A stretch of 64,000 nt of DNA from an uncultured Opitutia bacterium (GCA_903877135.1 CAIRCN010000038.1:1-64000); one strand, 5' to 3'. Positions 1 to 8,684 are shown, numbered from the stretch's first letter. Made by a program: numbers and translations. The notes: a model not told the origin generated them from the sequence alone.

Positions 1-904
1 ACCGTATTTGCAACGACGTGGCGGCGGGCATCCGGCAGAGGTGGGGTGTTTATCCCGAACTGGGGGGCGTTTTAGAAACAGGGGATTCCACGAGTCTGAG
101 CTCCAACTAAAACAGAACTCTTGGCAGTTCTTTCAGGCCACGATTTCACTCTTGGCCGATCTTTCGCGCGGATGCCATTTCGCCCGCCTCGCTACGGGCG
201 ATTTTTGTTTGCAGATCATTTTGGCGAAACGCCGCAAGTCATTTTGTCAGTGCCCACTTGGGCGCAGATGAAACTTCTGCGGCGGACCTGGTTGATCTCG
301 TGCCGGTCGCTGGCGGGGTTTGCGAATGGCACTAGACCCTCCCGTCGCCCGCGGGGTGGATAGACATAGAGAACGCGCATTGACGCTGATCTAGGTTGTG
401 TTGGCAATCGCATGCGCCGCAGTTGGACTCACCGTCGGTGCATGCGGCTACCGAGGTTACACCGACTTTGCCCGTGCGACAACCGCTTCGCTCGTTGAAT
501 CGACGACCGTCAAGTATGCCGCCGCGGCCGGGTCTCGCCACGATCCGGATCCTGGTGTCTGCTCAGGCGGTGATTGACGCACTCGATCCACACGCCCCTC
601 CCGGGCAATGAGCCTCCCTGTTTATACGTCCAGCGAGACCTATTGTTATCAGGCCGGTGTGGACATCGCCGCACACTATGAAATAATCGCAGGGGCTTTT
701 TCGTGTCCCTTGGGAATTGACCTCCCCGCGGCGCAGGGCCTTCATTCGCACATGCTAGGAAATAGCCAACTAGCCCATCAGGTCCGTTGCCACTAAAATG
801 TCACTACCTTCCCTTTTTTGCGGGTTTTGGCGTGTTTTGGCACGTAGTGACATTTCGGGTGCGGAGACAAAAACCCCGTAACCACTTGGATACAGGGCTT
901 AAAC
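1..904. other. Intergenic stretch without a supported gene
   Basis: I see no convincing coding sequence here. Open frames are short, overlap on both strands and have no recognisable domains. The only clear structure is the 12-bp inverted repeat listed at 796-855, just beyond the 3' end of tRNA-Asp. Confidence 0.6.
796..855. repeat. Perfect 12-bp inverted repeat downstream of tRNA-Asp
   Basis: AAATGTCACTAC (796-807) is matched exactly by GTAGTGACATTT (844-855), with a 36-base centre rich in T and G runs. It lies 50 bases past the CCA end of the leftward tRNA-Asp gene. It could be a large hairpin in the tRNA transcript, an operator pair, or the scar of an element that used the tRNA as attachment site. 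The sequence alone does not decide. Confidence 0.6.
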
Positions 905-981
905 TGGCGGGATGGACGAGACTCGAACTCGCGACCTTCTGCGTGACAGGCAGACGCTCTAACCAACTGAGCTACCACCCC
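905..981 (-). tRNA. tRNA-Asp (GTC)
   Basis: The minus strand folds into a full cloverleaf. The acceptor stem GGGGTGG pairs with CCATCCC, the D-stem is GCTC/GAGC, the anticodon loop carries GTC, and the T-arm has TTCGAGT. Discriminator G is followed by a genomically encoded CCA (905-907). The total is 77 nt. Confidence 0.96.
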
Positions 982-1088
982 GGGAGAGAGGAAAGGAGGC
1001 GGACCGTAGAATCCGAGTTAGGCAAGTCAAGCGTGGTTTTGGCCTTGTCGACGTTACACGTGCGCACTAGCGGTCCAATGCGCTTTTT

Positions 1089-1165
1089 GCGGTGGTAGCT
1101 CAGCTGGATAGAGCAGCGGTTTTCTAAACCGCCGGTCGGGTGTTCGAGTCACCTCCACCGCGCCA
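1089..1165 (+). tRNA. tRNA-Arg (TCT)
   Basis: A full cloverleaf is visible. The acceptor GCGGTGG pairs with CCACCGC, the D-stem is GCTC/GAGC, and the anticodon stem GCGGT/ACCGC encloses loop TTTCTAA with anticodon TCT. The T-loop is TTCGAGT and CCA is encoded at 1163-1165. The gene is oppositely oriented to tRNA-Asp and separated from it by about 107 bases. Confidence 0.96.
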
Positions 1166-1239
1166 TCTTACGTAAAGCATGGCCAATCCGACACGACTTT
1201 GTGTCAGTTGCCCCACGTCCGTTCTTTGGGGATGGTCTT

Positions 1240-1257
1240 TTACAATTCATCTTGTAA
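1240..1257. promoter_or_regulatory. Palindromic operator candidate of the toxin-antitoxin pair
   Basis: TTACAA and TTGTAA form a perfect inverted repeat around a 6-base spacer and end 8 bases before the antitoxin ATG at 1266. Phd/YefM-type antitoxins repress their own operon through such palindromes. Binding here is inference. Confidence 0.5.
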
Positions 1258-1265
1258 TATCTGAC

Positions 1266-1538
1266 ATGCAACTGCCCGTAATCACCGTCACCGAAGTCTC
1301 CCGGAACCTGTCCGACTTCTTCAGTCGCGTCCACTACCAGGGCTCAGGGGCTTTGGTGGTCAAAGGCGGCAAGCCGCTGGTCAAGGTTACGCCTGCTCGC
1401 CGGTTCAAGACTTGCGGGGAACTGGCGGCCCTCTGGCCAACCCTGCCCCAAATCCCACCAATGGAAGCAGTCCGCTTCGAGCGCGACCTGAAGGTGGCCA
1501 AACGTAATTTCATCCCGATGGCTGCCAAATGGGACTAA
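1266..1538 (+). CDS. Phd/VapB-like antitoxin
   Basis: This 90-residue protein starts MQLPVITVTEVSRNLSDFF, the usual opening of Phd/YefM-fold antitoxins, where the N-terminal part binds DNA as a dimer and the C-terminal tail wraps the toxin. A longer frame opens at 1179, but it would run through the operator palindrome at 1240-1257. The ATG at 1266 aligns with the family start. The stop overlaps the start of the PIN toxin at 1529 by ten bases, so the two are translationally coupled. Expected role: neutralise the downstream RNase and repress the operon. The family is clear from layout and N-terminus, and the exact subfamily is not. Confidence 0.82.
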   Translation: MQLPVITVTEVSRNLSDFFSRVHYQGSGALVVKGGKPLVKVTPARRFKTCGELAALWPTLPQIPPMEAVRFERDLKVAKRNFIPMAAKWD

Positions 1539-1945
1539 TTATCGACAGTTCGCTCTTCATCGGGGAGGAACGAAAGACTTTCAATCTGGCTGCCTTCTTC
1601 GCTGCCCATCCCCAAGAGACGCCTTACATGGCAGCCATCACTGCCGCAGAGTTGCTGCATGGCGTGGAGCGAGCCACGCCGGAGCACCGGGCCATCCGCT
1701 CCCTCCGGGTTGAACAGTATCTTGCCTCGGTTGAAGTGATAGACTTCGACCTCGCCGTCGCCCGCCGCTACGCTTCCATCTGGGTGGCCATGGAGGCGGC
1801 AGGCAACAAGCCGGACGCGCACAACCTCCTCATCGCCGCGACGGCCCTGCACTTCGGGTTCGATGTGGCCACAATCAATACGCGGCATTTCGTTCCTATC
1901 CTTGGGATTCGACTGCTCGACACCAAACCGTATCGGTTGAAGTGA
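1529..1945 (+). CDS. vapC: VapC-type PIN-domain toxin
   Basis: The protein has 138 residues, the normal length for VapC. The acidic residues of the PIN nuclease site are visible: Asp6 in LIIDSS, Glu41 in TAAELLHG, Asp96 in KPDAHNLLIAATAL, followed by the TINTRHF segment that ends the fold. These coordinate magnesium for single-strand RNA cleavage, usually of tRNA or rRNA. It overlaps the antitoxin gene by ten bases, so it would be made only with its antidote. Nothing looks truncated. The target RNA cannot be read from sequence. Confidence 0.9.
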   Translation: MGLIIDSSLFIGEERKTFNLAAFFAAHPQETPYMAAITAAELLHGVERATPEHRAIRSLRVEQYLASVEVIDFDLAVARRYASIWVAMEAAGNKPDAHNLLIAATALHFGFDVATINTRHFVPILGIRLLDTKPYRLK

Positions 1946-2371
1946 GCCGCGACCTGCCTTGTCACACCTTCCACCAGGCTGGGCAAGCGGGAAATTTCCT
2001 TCCCGACAGGAGCCACGTGGGGGCGCATTTTCCCTGATCCCTAACGCCATGCCACCCCGTGTCGCCCAAAAAAGTTGCGAAAATCCGCAACTTCAGGCCC
2101 GAGCCCATGGTTCGCTCCGCCTTCGAGGGGATGACGTTGCGGGGCCCGCAAAGCCCTCTTCTTTCACGGACGGCGGAGAGTCAAATTCGCCACCAATCTT
2201 GCCTCAGGTCCTCCGAAATTCCCGAATCCGCTGCCAAGGCGACACTCTGGGAAGCTCAGGTGGACTTTCCCCTCGCGGGCGAGGATTACACAGCCTTGGG
2301 TGCGGTCCAGGCGGACGCCGTTTTTGGCCTTGCGGTGCAAGCGCCCCTCGATTGCATCGCGACTTTTTCCA
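1946..2371. other. Intergenic stretch without a supported gene
   Basis: No frame here looks like a protein. The only clear element is the hairpin listed at 2066-2093. The stretch separates the toxin gene from the PEP-CTERM gene. Confidence 0.5.
2066..2093 (-). terminator. Intrinsic-terminator-like hairpin (minus strand)
   Basis: AAGTTGCG and CGCAACTT form a perfect 8-bp stem around AAAATC. On the minus strand the stem is followed by a run of six Ts. No minus-strand gene precedes it, so it may be a relic or serve as a bidirectional stop for the VapC transcript. Confidence 0.4.
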
Positions 2372-3346
2372 ATGCCCAGAATCATCCCGCGCATTTTGAC
2401 AGGTGTTCTGCTCTCAGCCCTTGTCCTGGTTGCCCACGGCCAGGTCTTTGTCACCAACACCTATTCGCCCTTCTCTGTCGGCGAATTCAGCCCGTCGGGG
2501 ACGCTGGTCAACGCCACGCTGCTCAATGGGACCAATTCCTCCCTGGGCCTGAATCCGTATGGCATCGCCGTCTCCGGCTCGACCTTGTTTGTCGCCAACT
2601 ACGGCCTCGGCACCGTCGGCGAATACACGACCTCGGGCGGGCTCATCAACAGCACCTTGGTCACCGGTCTGGCCAACCCTACGGGCATCGCCGTCTCCGG
2701 CTCGACCCTTTATGTGGTCAGCAACATCACCGCGAGCGTCACCGCCTACACCGTCTCTGGGAACTCGGCTACTCCCCTCGCCGGCTTCACCACCATCTCG
2801 GGACTGGGCAACTCCCTGGGTATCGCGGTGTCAGGCAACAACCTTTACGTCTCCAATTACGCCGACAGTTTTGGCAACACTCCTAACACTGGCTCGATCA
2901 GCGTCTATGACGCCATGACTGGGGCGACGCTGAACCTCAATGCCGTCTCCGGGCTGGATGCCCCGGTGGGCCTCGCGGCCTCCGGCACGACCGTCTATGC
3001 TGCCATGAACTGGGGCCAATCGGTGGGCGCCTACACCATTTCGGGATCGAACCTCACGAACGGCAACAATGCCTTCATTACAACGGGCTATGGGAATGGG
3101 GCCTACGGCGTCGCCTTGGGAAGCTCGGGACTGTATGTTCTCACCCAGAATTCATATGGTGGAGGCACTATCGGGCTCTACAACCCCACGACCGGCGTGG
3201 GCGGCATCATCGACTCGAGTTACCTGAGCTATCCGGTCGGGATCGCGGCCATCAATGCCGTGGCCGTGCCCGAGCCGGCAACCTGGAGCACGATAGCCGG
3301 GGCCCTGGGGCTTCTCGTCGTGGGCCTGAGGCGCCGCCAGCGCTGA
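2372..3346 (+). CDS. PEP-CTERM-anchored beta-propeller protein
   Basis: The protein has 324 residues. It opens with MPRIIPRILTGVLLSALVL and a signal-peptide cleavage context after AHGQ. The body carries repeated blades with the motif GIAVSGSTLFVANYG and variants (at least five copies), as in NHL/SBBP-type propellers. The C-terminus, from about residue 299, is VPEPATWSTIAGALGLLVVG followed by RRRQR, which is the PEP-CTERM signal (PEP motif, membrane helix, basic tail) recognised by exosortase. The predicted location is the cell surface or exopolysaccharide matrix. An upstream in-frame ATG at 2300 lacks a signal peptide context, so 2372 is preferred. No exosortase gene is in the window. Function beyond surface display is unknown. 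Confidence 0.88.
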   Translation: MPRIIPRILTGVLLSALVLVAHGQVFVTNTYSPFSVGEFSPSGTLVNATLLNGTNSSLGLNPYGIAVSGSTLFVANYGLGTVGEYTTSGGLINSTLVTGLANPTGIAVSGSTLYVVSNITASVTAYTVSGNSATPLAGFTTISGLGNSLGIAVSGNNLYVSNYADSFGNTPNTGSISVYDAMTGATLNLNAVSGLDAPVGLAASGTTVYAAMNWGQSVGAYTISGSNLTNGNNAFITTGYGNGAYGVALGSSGLYVLTQNSYGGGTIGLYNPTTGVGGIIDSSYLSYPVGIAAINAVAVPEPATWSTIAGALGLLVVGLRRRQR

Positions 3347-4048
3347 CCGTAGCAACGTGCGGGCAGGGTCACCTGGCCCGCCTGATCGTGGCAGGGCTAC
3401 AGCGTGAAATCGAGCCAGACCCAGACCAAGCCCGCCGCGACGGGAGCCTGCGGTGCGCTCACCCAACCTCCTTGCCGACAGGCGCACCCCAAATTTCGTC
3501 AGAGGGCACCACTAGCCGCACCGGCTCGCGGATCTTACCCCTGACCAGCACCATCTCCTCCTTTAACACCCCAACCTGTCCAGACATCCCGTGCCCGCAG
3601 ACCACGCCATGGCGATGACTGGACCTGTCGTCATTCTGGTCTCTCCCGTTCTTCACAGGGTTTACCTTTTTCCAGTCCTGATAGCCTTCACCTTCAGAGA
3701 AGAGGTTCGGCTCCATAGGGCCTTTGAAATCATCGGGGCTCATCAAGATGGGCTTCACTTTCGTTACGGGCTGCCTGCCTTGCTTTCGGTTGCTCTCCAC
3801 GCCCCCTCACGGGAACGAGGTTACCGGGTATTTTCCGCTAAATGACGTAATCGGCGGAGACGTTGTTTTCATACGTGGGTTGTGGTTTTCGGGAGCGCGA
3901 TCCCCGACGTTCTATTTGAAAACACGGCCCTTGCTCAAGCGTCCCCGAACGCGATTTTCAATATCCCGTTTATCAAGTCTCACCAACTACAGCGAAGGAT
4001 TACGCGCCGACTGTCGTGTATCTGTATGAAAACGAAACCGAGAACCAC
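3347..4048. other. Intergenic stretch, mostly non-coding
   Basis: About 700 bases lie between the PEP-CTERM gene and the STN protein. The only frame with a protein-like composition is the minus-strand frame described at 3459-3800. Otherwise I see no RNA gene or repeat. Confidence 0.4.
3459..3800 (-). CDS. Unrecognised protein or gene remnant
   Basis: This frame has 113 codons (94 from an internal MSPDDFKGP start). The product is hydrophilic with no signal peptide and no family I recognise. Its stop overlaps a GTG (GTGA) that opens a 21-codon frame ending in LVWVWLDFTL. This could be a frameshifted C-terminal tail of the same gene. Composition is ordinary rather than shadow-like, but there is no supporting neighbour or motif, so it may be a decayed gene or chance. 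Confidence 0.22.
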   Translation of the reverse strand: MESNRKQGRQPVTKVKPILMSPDDFKGPMEPNLFSEGEGYQDWKKVNPVKNGRDQNDDRSSHRHGVVCGHGMSGQVGVLKEEMVLVRGKIREPVRLVVPSDEIWGAPVGKEVG

Positions 4049-4798
4049 ATGAAAAAACTCGCCTACCTCCTCGCCGCCCTTGCGGCGCTTTCGCTCACTT
4101 CGCTCTTCGGTCAGAACGCGCCCCCCTCTGGGGACAATGCGCGCGCGACTGTGACACCCGACGAATTGAAAGCGCGACCGCGGGCAGTCGAAAATACCGA
4201 GCCGCACCTCACCAAGTTCGATCTCGACTTTCTTGGCGGCACCGCGAGCGAACTCGTCGCGGCGATTGGGAAAGCGATGAACCGACCGCTGAACGTCGTA
4301 ATTCCGGTCGAGGCCGCGAGCTGTAAACTGCCTCCGTTGAAAATGAAAGGGGTGACCGTGGCGCAATTGTTTCGGGCGATGGAGCAGCCCGGGATCTCCA
4401 TCATAATGGTAGCTACAGAGAATGGTTCTTATCGGGCGCGCCAAATCACATATAGCTTCCAGCAGTCGGAGGGTCGGCCGTCTGATGACACAGTCTGGTA
4501 TTTTAATGTGAGAGGCGTGGAACCGACGCCGAAAGTCTCGCGATTTTACTACCTCGCGCCTTATTTGGACGGGGGCTTGACGGTGGACGACATCACGACC
4601 GCCATCCAGACCGGCTGGCGGTTGCGTGGCGACACGATGCTGCCCGCACTCAGCTTTCATAAGGAGACGAAACTACTCATCGCCGTCGGCGACTACGGCG
4701 GGCTCGATGTGATTGACCAGGTGCTCAAGGCACTCGATGCCGTGAAGACCAAGCCCGGGGCGGATAAAATGGCGGCCGAGCCCAAAACTAAACCATGA
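4049..4798 (+). CDS. Secreted STN (secretin/TonB short) domain protein
   Basis: The 249-residue protein opens with a clear signal peptide (MKKLAYLLAALAALSLTSLF, cleavage near FGQN). Residues about 50-110 (DLDFLGGTASELVAAIGKAM ... LPPLKMKGVTVAQLFRAMEQ) match the STN pattern found at the N-terminus of secretins and FecA-type receptors. The C-terminal part (ITTAIQTGW ... KLLIAVGDYGGLDVIDQVL) resembles the secretin N1-type fold. No beta-barrel follows, so it is a stand-alone periplasmic sensor-like protein. It precedes an ECF-type sigma factor and a small membrane protein, a set typical of Verrucomicrobia and Planctomycetes. An upstream in-frame start at 4016 lacks the signal sequence at its tip. 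Confidence 0.75.
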   Translation: MKKLAYLLAALAALSLTSLFGQNAPPSGDNARATVTPDELKARPRAVENTEPHLTKFDLDFLGGTASELVAAIGKAMNRPLNVVIPVEAASCKLPPLKMKGVTVAQLFRAMEQPGISIIMVATENGSYRARQITYSFQQSEGRPSDDTVWYFNVRGVEPTPKVSRFYYLAPYLDGGLTVDDITTAIQTGWRLRGDTMLPALSFHKETKLLIAVGDYGGLDVIDQVLKALDAVKTKPGADKMAAEPKTKP

Positions 4799-4832
4799 CT
4801 TTGGCCGGTCCGCGCCTCACGCTTTCGCCCGC

Positions 4833-5444
4833 TTGGAACTTCAGCTGCACCATCCGAGCGACCGCTCGACCCCGGCACCCGACCACGCGCGCCCTTCACT
4901 TGATGTCGCCACGTTGACCCGGCGGCTCGTCACAGGAGACGACATGGCCTACCGCGCTTTCCACGAGGCTTATTGCACGCGACTCTCACGCTACCTGCTC
5001 GTGGTCTCCGCGGGCAATGAGGAGGCGATGCGCGAAGCGTTGCAGGAGACGTATCGGCGCATGGTGAAATATATCCGCGTATTCTCCGATGAGGCGACGT
5101 TCTGGAGCTGGCTGACGGTGCTCGCGCGCAGCGCGCTTGCCGACGAAGGCCGGAAGCGGCGGCGCTACCTTGCGTTTCTGGATCGCTTCACCCGCCATGC
5201 TGCCGTCGCCCCTGCCGGGCGGGGGGGTGATCCGCTGGGCGAGACACTCGAACGAAACCTGGCGGGCCTGCCGGCTGACGAGCGCACACTGCTCGAAGCG
5301 AAATACTTCGAGCGTCAATCCGTGAGTGCCATCGCGGCGCGGCTGCAAACGACCGAGAAGGCCGTTGAGTCTCGGCTCACACGCCTCCGGCAAAAACTCA
5401 AGGCGGCTGTGCTGGCCGATTTGCACCATGAACCGCCTGCCTGA
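4833..5444 (+). CDS. ECF-type sigma-70 factor
   Basis: The 203-residue product has the two ECF regions. Region 2 is about residues 28-100 (YRAFHEAYCTRLSRYLL ... ATFWSWLTVLARSALADEGR). Region 4 is about residues 140-195 (LPADERTLLEAKYFERQSVS ... TTEKAVESRLTRLRQKLK), containing the helix-turn-helix for the -35 element. The start is a TTG at 4833, as no ATG lies before region 2 in frame. It lies 34 bases after the STN gene and overlaps the following membrane-protein gene by 17 bases. It probably directs a small regulon under control of that membrane protein. The target promoter is unknown. Confidence 0.82.
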   Translation: MELQLHHPSDRSTPAPDHARPSLDVATLTRRLVTGDDMAYRAFHEAYCTRLSRYLLVVSAGNEEAMREALQETYRRMVKYIRVFSDEATFWSWLTVLARSALADEGRKRRRYLAFLDRFTRHAAVAPAGRGGDPLGETLERNLAGLPADERTLLEAKYFERQSVSAIAARLQTTEKAVESRLTRLRQKLKAAVLADLHHEPPA

Positions 5445-5913
5445 ACACGACAACCTGCTCGATGACCTGCTGGCCGATTCCGCGCCCGCAGATTTTCGCG
5501 ACGCACTGCTCACCAGCACGCTGAACCATGTGCGGTGCCGGCGCTGGACTCGGCGCGCCGGCCGCGCGGCGCTCGCGGCAGCGGCGTGCGTGATTGGATT
5601 GCTCGTGTGGCGAAACTCGCCGCGCAACGCGGAGACGGTCTTGACCACGGCTGTTTGCACGGTCGTCCGCACACAGCCGTTCCCGGTGGGCGCCATTGTG
5701 AGCACGCGATCGTTTGGCCCCGAGCGTGTCGTCGCGACGTTCGCGAGCGGCGTCGTCGTGCGCACTAAGCCCAACGCGGGAAGCCTCCGAGTCATCAACG
5801 ACGACGAGTTGCTCGCCCTTGCGGCGCCAGGGCTCCCGGCACTGGTGCGCACCGGTCCGCAAACGCAGGAACTTATCTTTTTAGCCCTGGCCGAGCCCGA
5901 CGAACGCAGGTGA
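5428..5913 (+). CDS. Single-pass membrane protein, putative anti-sigma regulator
   Basis: The protein has 161 residues, starting MNRLPEHDNLLDDLLADSAP. A short N-terminal cytoplasmic segment with an acidic LLDDLLAD stretch is followed by one membrane helix (about residues 46-62, RAALAAAACVIGLLVW) and an extracytoplasmic tail. It overlaps the sigma-factor gene by 17 bases, so the two are translated together. Small membrane proteins in this position usually hold the sigma factor inactive, but I see no ZAS zinc motif. Anti-sigma function is therefore inferred from position only. Confidence 0.65.
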   Translation: MNRLPEHDNLLDDLLADSAPADFRDALLTSTLNHVRCRRWTRRAGRAALAAAACVIGLLVWRNSPRNAETVLTTAVCTVVRTQPFPVGAIVSTRSFGPERVVATFASGVVVRTKPNAGSLRVINDDELLALAAPGLPALVRTGPQTQELIFLALAEPDERR

Positions 5914-6246
5914 ATTGAACCCCGGCTGGATGGGTCCCGATAGCACCCCGTTAAGCACTGTCCTAAGGACCGTCCGCGGGACGGCGGTGATGTCGCGTGA
6001 AAGGCACACTCCGTGGAGCGCAAATTCGGACTCTGTGCACTCTCATGGTCACCCATCAGCTCATACCGGGTCTGGAAAATTTCAGCACGTTTTGGTCGAT
6101 GTATAATATCCCCTCGGGGGAGCCTCTGCCACTCTGGCGCCCAATCCTGACCCATTTAACCCGGCGGCGGGACGTTTCGTCGCCCGTGTAGAGCCGGTCG
6201 TCCTATTGGCTTTGCGGTCGGACGGACAGACGCCTGTGCTGTCGCC
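5914..6246. other. Intergenic stretch carrying a dispersed repeat
   Basis: There is no supported gene in these 333 bases. They hold one copy of the palindromic repeat family (5969-6031) and a small CCCCTCGGGGG hairpin near 6112. Confidence 0.55.
5969..6031 (+). repeat. Dispersed palindromic intergenic repeat, copy A
   Basis: Left block: TCCGCGGGACGGCGGTGAT. Right block: AAGGCAC.CTCCGTGGAGCG then CAAATTCGG, with a CTCC/GGAG hairpin. The same blocks recur at 10586-10629, 15463-15530 and (left block only) 16541-16567. It resembles REP-type elements spread by a RAYT transposase, but none is in the window. Confidence 0.7.
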
Positions 6247-7767
6247 ATGCTCTCCTGGCTACCCCGCTCCGTGCCTTTTCCCGGTCTCCTCGGCCGCACC
6301 CTGCCCACCCTCGGTCTGCTTCCCTTCCTCGCCGTTGCCGACCCCGCGTCCCGTCCGGCGGCTGTTCAGCCCGATCCGGTTGAGGGCGTCTGGGCGGGAA
6401 CCGTAACGGCCCCGCAGGGCTCCGTCGCGGAATTAGGCCTAGAGTTTTTCCGTACCAAGGGCGGCACGCTTATATTCCGCCTGAACTTTCCAGAGATGTT
6501 CACCCACCGCGTCATTTTCCCCATCCCCGTCGAGAGCGATGCGGCGGGTAACTACACCATCACCCCCGCCTTCGATCTCCACCTCCACCGGAGTGACGAC
6601 CGGCTCACCGGCACCTTCGGACTGGGCCGTCTCCCGGTGGAATTACACCGCGGTGGCTCCTGGCCGGAACCACCGCCGGCTCCGGTGCATTCCGCCGCCC
6701 CAGCCCCCCTCTGGCGCCATGATCTCGGCGCCCCGACATGGGCACCGCCCGTGGTGGCCGGCGATACTATCTATGTCGGCACGGAACGGGGCGCGTTCCA
6801 CGCCGTTCGCGCCGCCGACGGCGGCACGGTCTGGACCTGGTCCGGACCGCATCGCATCGACGGCGCTGCGCTGGTCGCGGGGGATCGCGTCTATTTCATC
6901 GACGGCGCGGTTGATTTGGTTTGTCTCGACCGTCTGTTGGGGGCGCTAGTCTGGCGGACTCCCCTGTATGATGCCGGCCTGTCGGGGAGACCGGCTCCAG
7001 ACAATCCGACATTCAATCACCGCTGCGCCACCCCGCTGCTGGCCGAAGGGGTGCTGTATGCGGGATCCAGTGACGGTGGCATTTATGCCCTCGAAGCTTC
7101 CACCGGTAAAAAACTTTGGCGCCACGATGCACATGCCCCGGTCTTTTCTGGCATCGCCAGAGACGGGGAGGACATCCTCGCTTTTGGCACGATGGACGGC
7201 TCCGCTATCCTGCTTAACCGCCACACCCGGCGTGAGCTGTTGCGAGTAAAGACGGGCGGCGGCGTGGTGACCACCCCACTCCTTGCGGCGGGCTGTCTCA
7301 TTGTCGGTAGCCGCGATTATGAACTGCATGCCTTCCACCTGCCTGGCGGCACAGAAGCTTGGCGCTATTCCTACTGGTTCTCGTGGGTGGAGTCTTCCCC
7401 GGTGTTGTGCGACGGCCTCATCTATGTGGGCGCCTCGGATTACCGGCGGGTCACTGTGCTGGAGCCCGCAACGGGCAAAGTGCGCTGGAGCACAGAAGTG
7501 CACGGGATGAACTGGGGCACGCCGCTCGTGACCGCCAACCGGGTCTTTACCGGCACGGTGAATCAGAACATCCCCGGAACCGCCATCATGCACACCGCCG
7601 GTCTCCTGGCCCTCGACCGGGCCTGCGGGACCGTGCTCTGGCAACTCGTGCTGCCGAAGTCCGCGGAAGGCGGTTTTGCCGGTTTCGCCGGCTCACTGGC
7701 CCTCGCGGGTGACAAGGTCATCGCCGCGGGGTTTGACGGTGGGCTCTACGCCTTCCCAGCCAACTGA
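6247..7767 (+). CDS. Secreted PQQ-like beta-propeller protein
   Basis: The protein has 506 residues. An N-terminal hydrophobic segment (residues about 10-32, PFPGLLGRTLPTLGLLPFLA) acts as signal peptide. From residue about 150 there are repeated propeller blades with the quinoprotein signature: LYAGSSDGGIYALEASTGKK, IYVGTERGAFHAVRAADGG, LIYVGASDYRRVTVLEPATG. BamB and PQQ dehydrogenases share this fold. The calcium/PQQ-binding residues and disulfide of true dehydrogenases are not evident, so a structural or binding role is more likely than PQQ catalysis. Residues about 45-130 form an extra N-terminal beta domain. No operon partner is visible. Confidence 0.8.
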   Translation: MLSWLPRSVPFPGLLGRTLPTLGLLPFLAVADPASRPAAVQPDPVEGVWAGTVTAPQGSVAELGLEFFRTKGGTLIFRLNFPEMFTHRVIFPIPVESDAAGNYTITPAFDLHLHRSDDRLTGTFGLGRLPVELHRGGSWPEPPPAPVHSAAPAPLWRHDLGAPTWAPPVVAGDTIYVGTERGAFHAVRAADGGTVWTWSGPHRIDGAALVAGDRVYFIDGAVDLVCLDRLLGALVWRTPLYDAGLSGRPAPDNPTFNHRCATPLLAEGVLYAGSSDGGIYALEASTGKKLWRHDAHAPVFSGIARDGEDILAFGTMDGSAILLNRHTRRELLRVKTGGGVVTTPLLAAGCLIVGSRDYELHAFHLPGGTEAWRYSYWFSWVESSPVLCDGLIYVGASDYRRVTVLEPATGKVRWSTEVHGMNWGTPLVTANRVFTGTVNQNIPGTAIMHTAGLLALDRACGTVLWQLVLPKSAEGGFAGFAGSLALAGDKVIAAGFDGGLYAFPAN

Positions 7768-7840
7768 AATGGGCCGGACAAAACAGCAGGGGCGCAACAG
7801 TCCCAGATTGTCTCTGACTGCAAACATTGGGAGGTCGTGC

Positions 7841-7905
7841 CGTTATGGTTCGATTGGGACGTGCTATTTCCGGCGCAAACGTGACCAAGACTACGAAGAG
7901 GCGAT
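7841..7905 (+). repeat. Second dispersed repeat module, partial copy
   Basis: GTTATGGTTCGATTGGGACG followed by TTTCCGGCGCAAACGTGACC parallels 15549-15595 (CTATGGTTCTCTTGGGACAC, then TTCCGGGCAATTGTGACC). It is diverged but colinear, so it is probably a decayed copy of the same element. Confidence 0.5.
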
Positions 7906-7925
7906 TAGCGACTGGTTTAGTCGGT

Positions 7926-8306
7926 TCAGGTTGAGCATGCTGAACGCTCGACTAAGTGCGGCCCATGCTGATTGGCCAAGGACTTGATCCTATTGTAGAA
8001 CTTCATTGTTCGAGATTGACGGGGCACAATGCCAAGGAGCCGTGAGCACCAGTGGTTGATTCTGCTCGGGTCGTTGTAGTAGTAGAAAAACGCCTCCTCG
8101 ATGTCTGCCGATGATGCGCAATTGGCGATATCCTCGATAAGGCAGAACTCGGCCGTAAGCCGATTTCCTCCGATGAGCACGCGGCTGCGATCAGCTACAC
8201 GGGAATGCCATGCAAGAATGCCGTATCTTATTACATGATATATCTTCGCCTCAGGCACTCCGGTGGAAATCAGCATCTCACGAATACTGGCTTGTTTCAT
8301 GGTCAT
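7926..8306 (-). CDS. Hypothetical protein, unrecognised
   Basis: The frame has 126 codons in a stretch of lower GC than the neighbouring genes. The product is balanced in composition, starts MTMKQASIREMLISTGVP and contains an aromatic patch EEAFFYYYNDPSRINHWC. It has no signal peptide, no membrane segment and no family I recognise. The N-terminal third could form a small helix-turn-helix (IREMLISTGVPEAKIYHVIR), but this is weak. It stands alone without an operon partner. It may be a recently acquired orphan or a remnant. Confidence 0.4.
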   Translation of the reverse strand: MTMKQASIREMLISTGVPEAKIYHVIRYGILAWHSRVADRSRVLIGGNRLTAEFCLIEDIANCASSADIEEAFFYYYNDPSRINHWCSRLLGIVPRQSRTMKFYNRIKSLANQHGPHLVERSACST

Positions 8307-8669
8307 GGCAGAATTGAATCTAGGTGGTATACCCTATATTCCTCCGTAGGGTGCAGTCCGTGTATAATTAGCAAGCCAATTAGCTGTGCATCTATTGGTA
8401 TTAGTGTACCTAACTCTAATATGCAACGTTCGCCGACATTTTGTCGATACCACATTCAACAGGAAGACAATGATTGCCAGTAGGATGACAGGCGTAGTTG
8501 CTCACTACTTTTGTTCCCAACAGCAGAGCTGTTTCTGTTGTCACTTCTGAAACGCGCAAAAATCCTGGTTTCGCATCGCATGCTCTGATCGGGGCATTAT
8601 GAACTCACCAGCCGCGGCGACTCATTTTTGGTCTTCCGCCTTACTTTATCTCGTGCCGAGTAATTTGAG

Positions 8670-8684
8670 CCCCCCCCCCCCCCC
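8670..8684. repeat. Poly-C tract (15 Cs)
   Basis: An uninterrupted run of C lies between GTAATTTGAG and GACGCC. Such tracts slip during replication and are error-prone in sequencing. No gene or recognisable promoter adjoins it. Confidence 0.8.

Noticed and set aside
793-1098. Open frames on both strands across the two tRNA genes
   Set aside because: They read through tRNA-Asp and tRNA-Arg and have no protein features.
2059-2886. Long plus-strand frame overlapping the PEP-CTERM gene
   Set aside because: It is Arg/His/Pro-rich shadow coding in the wrong register. The true frame has a signal peptide, repeats and a PEP-CTERM tail.
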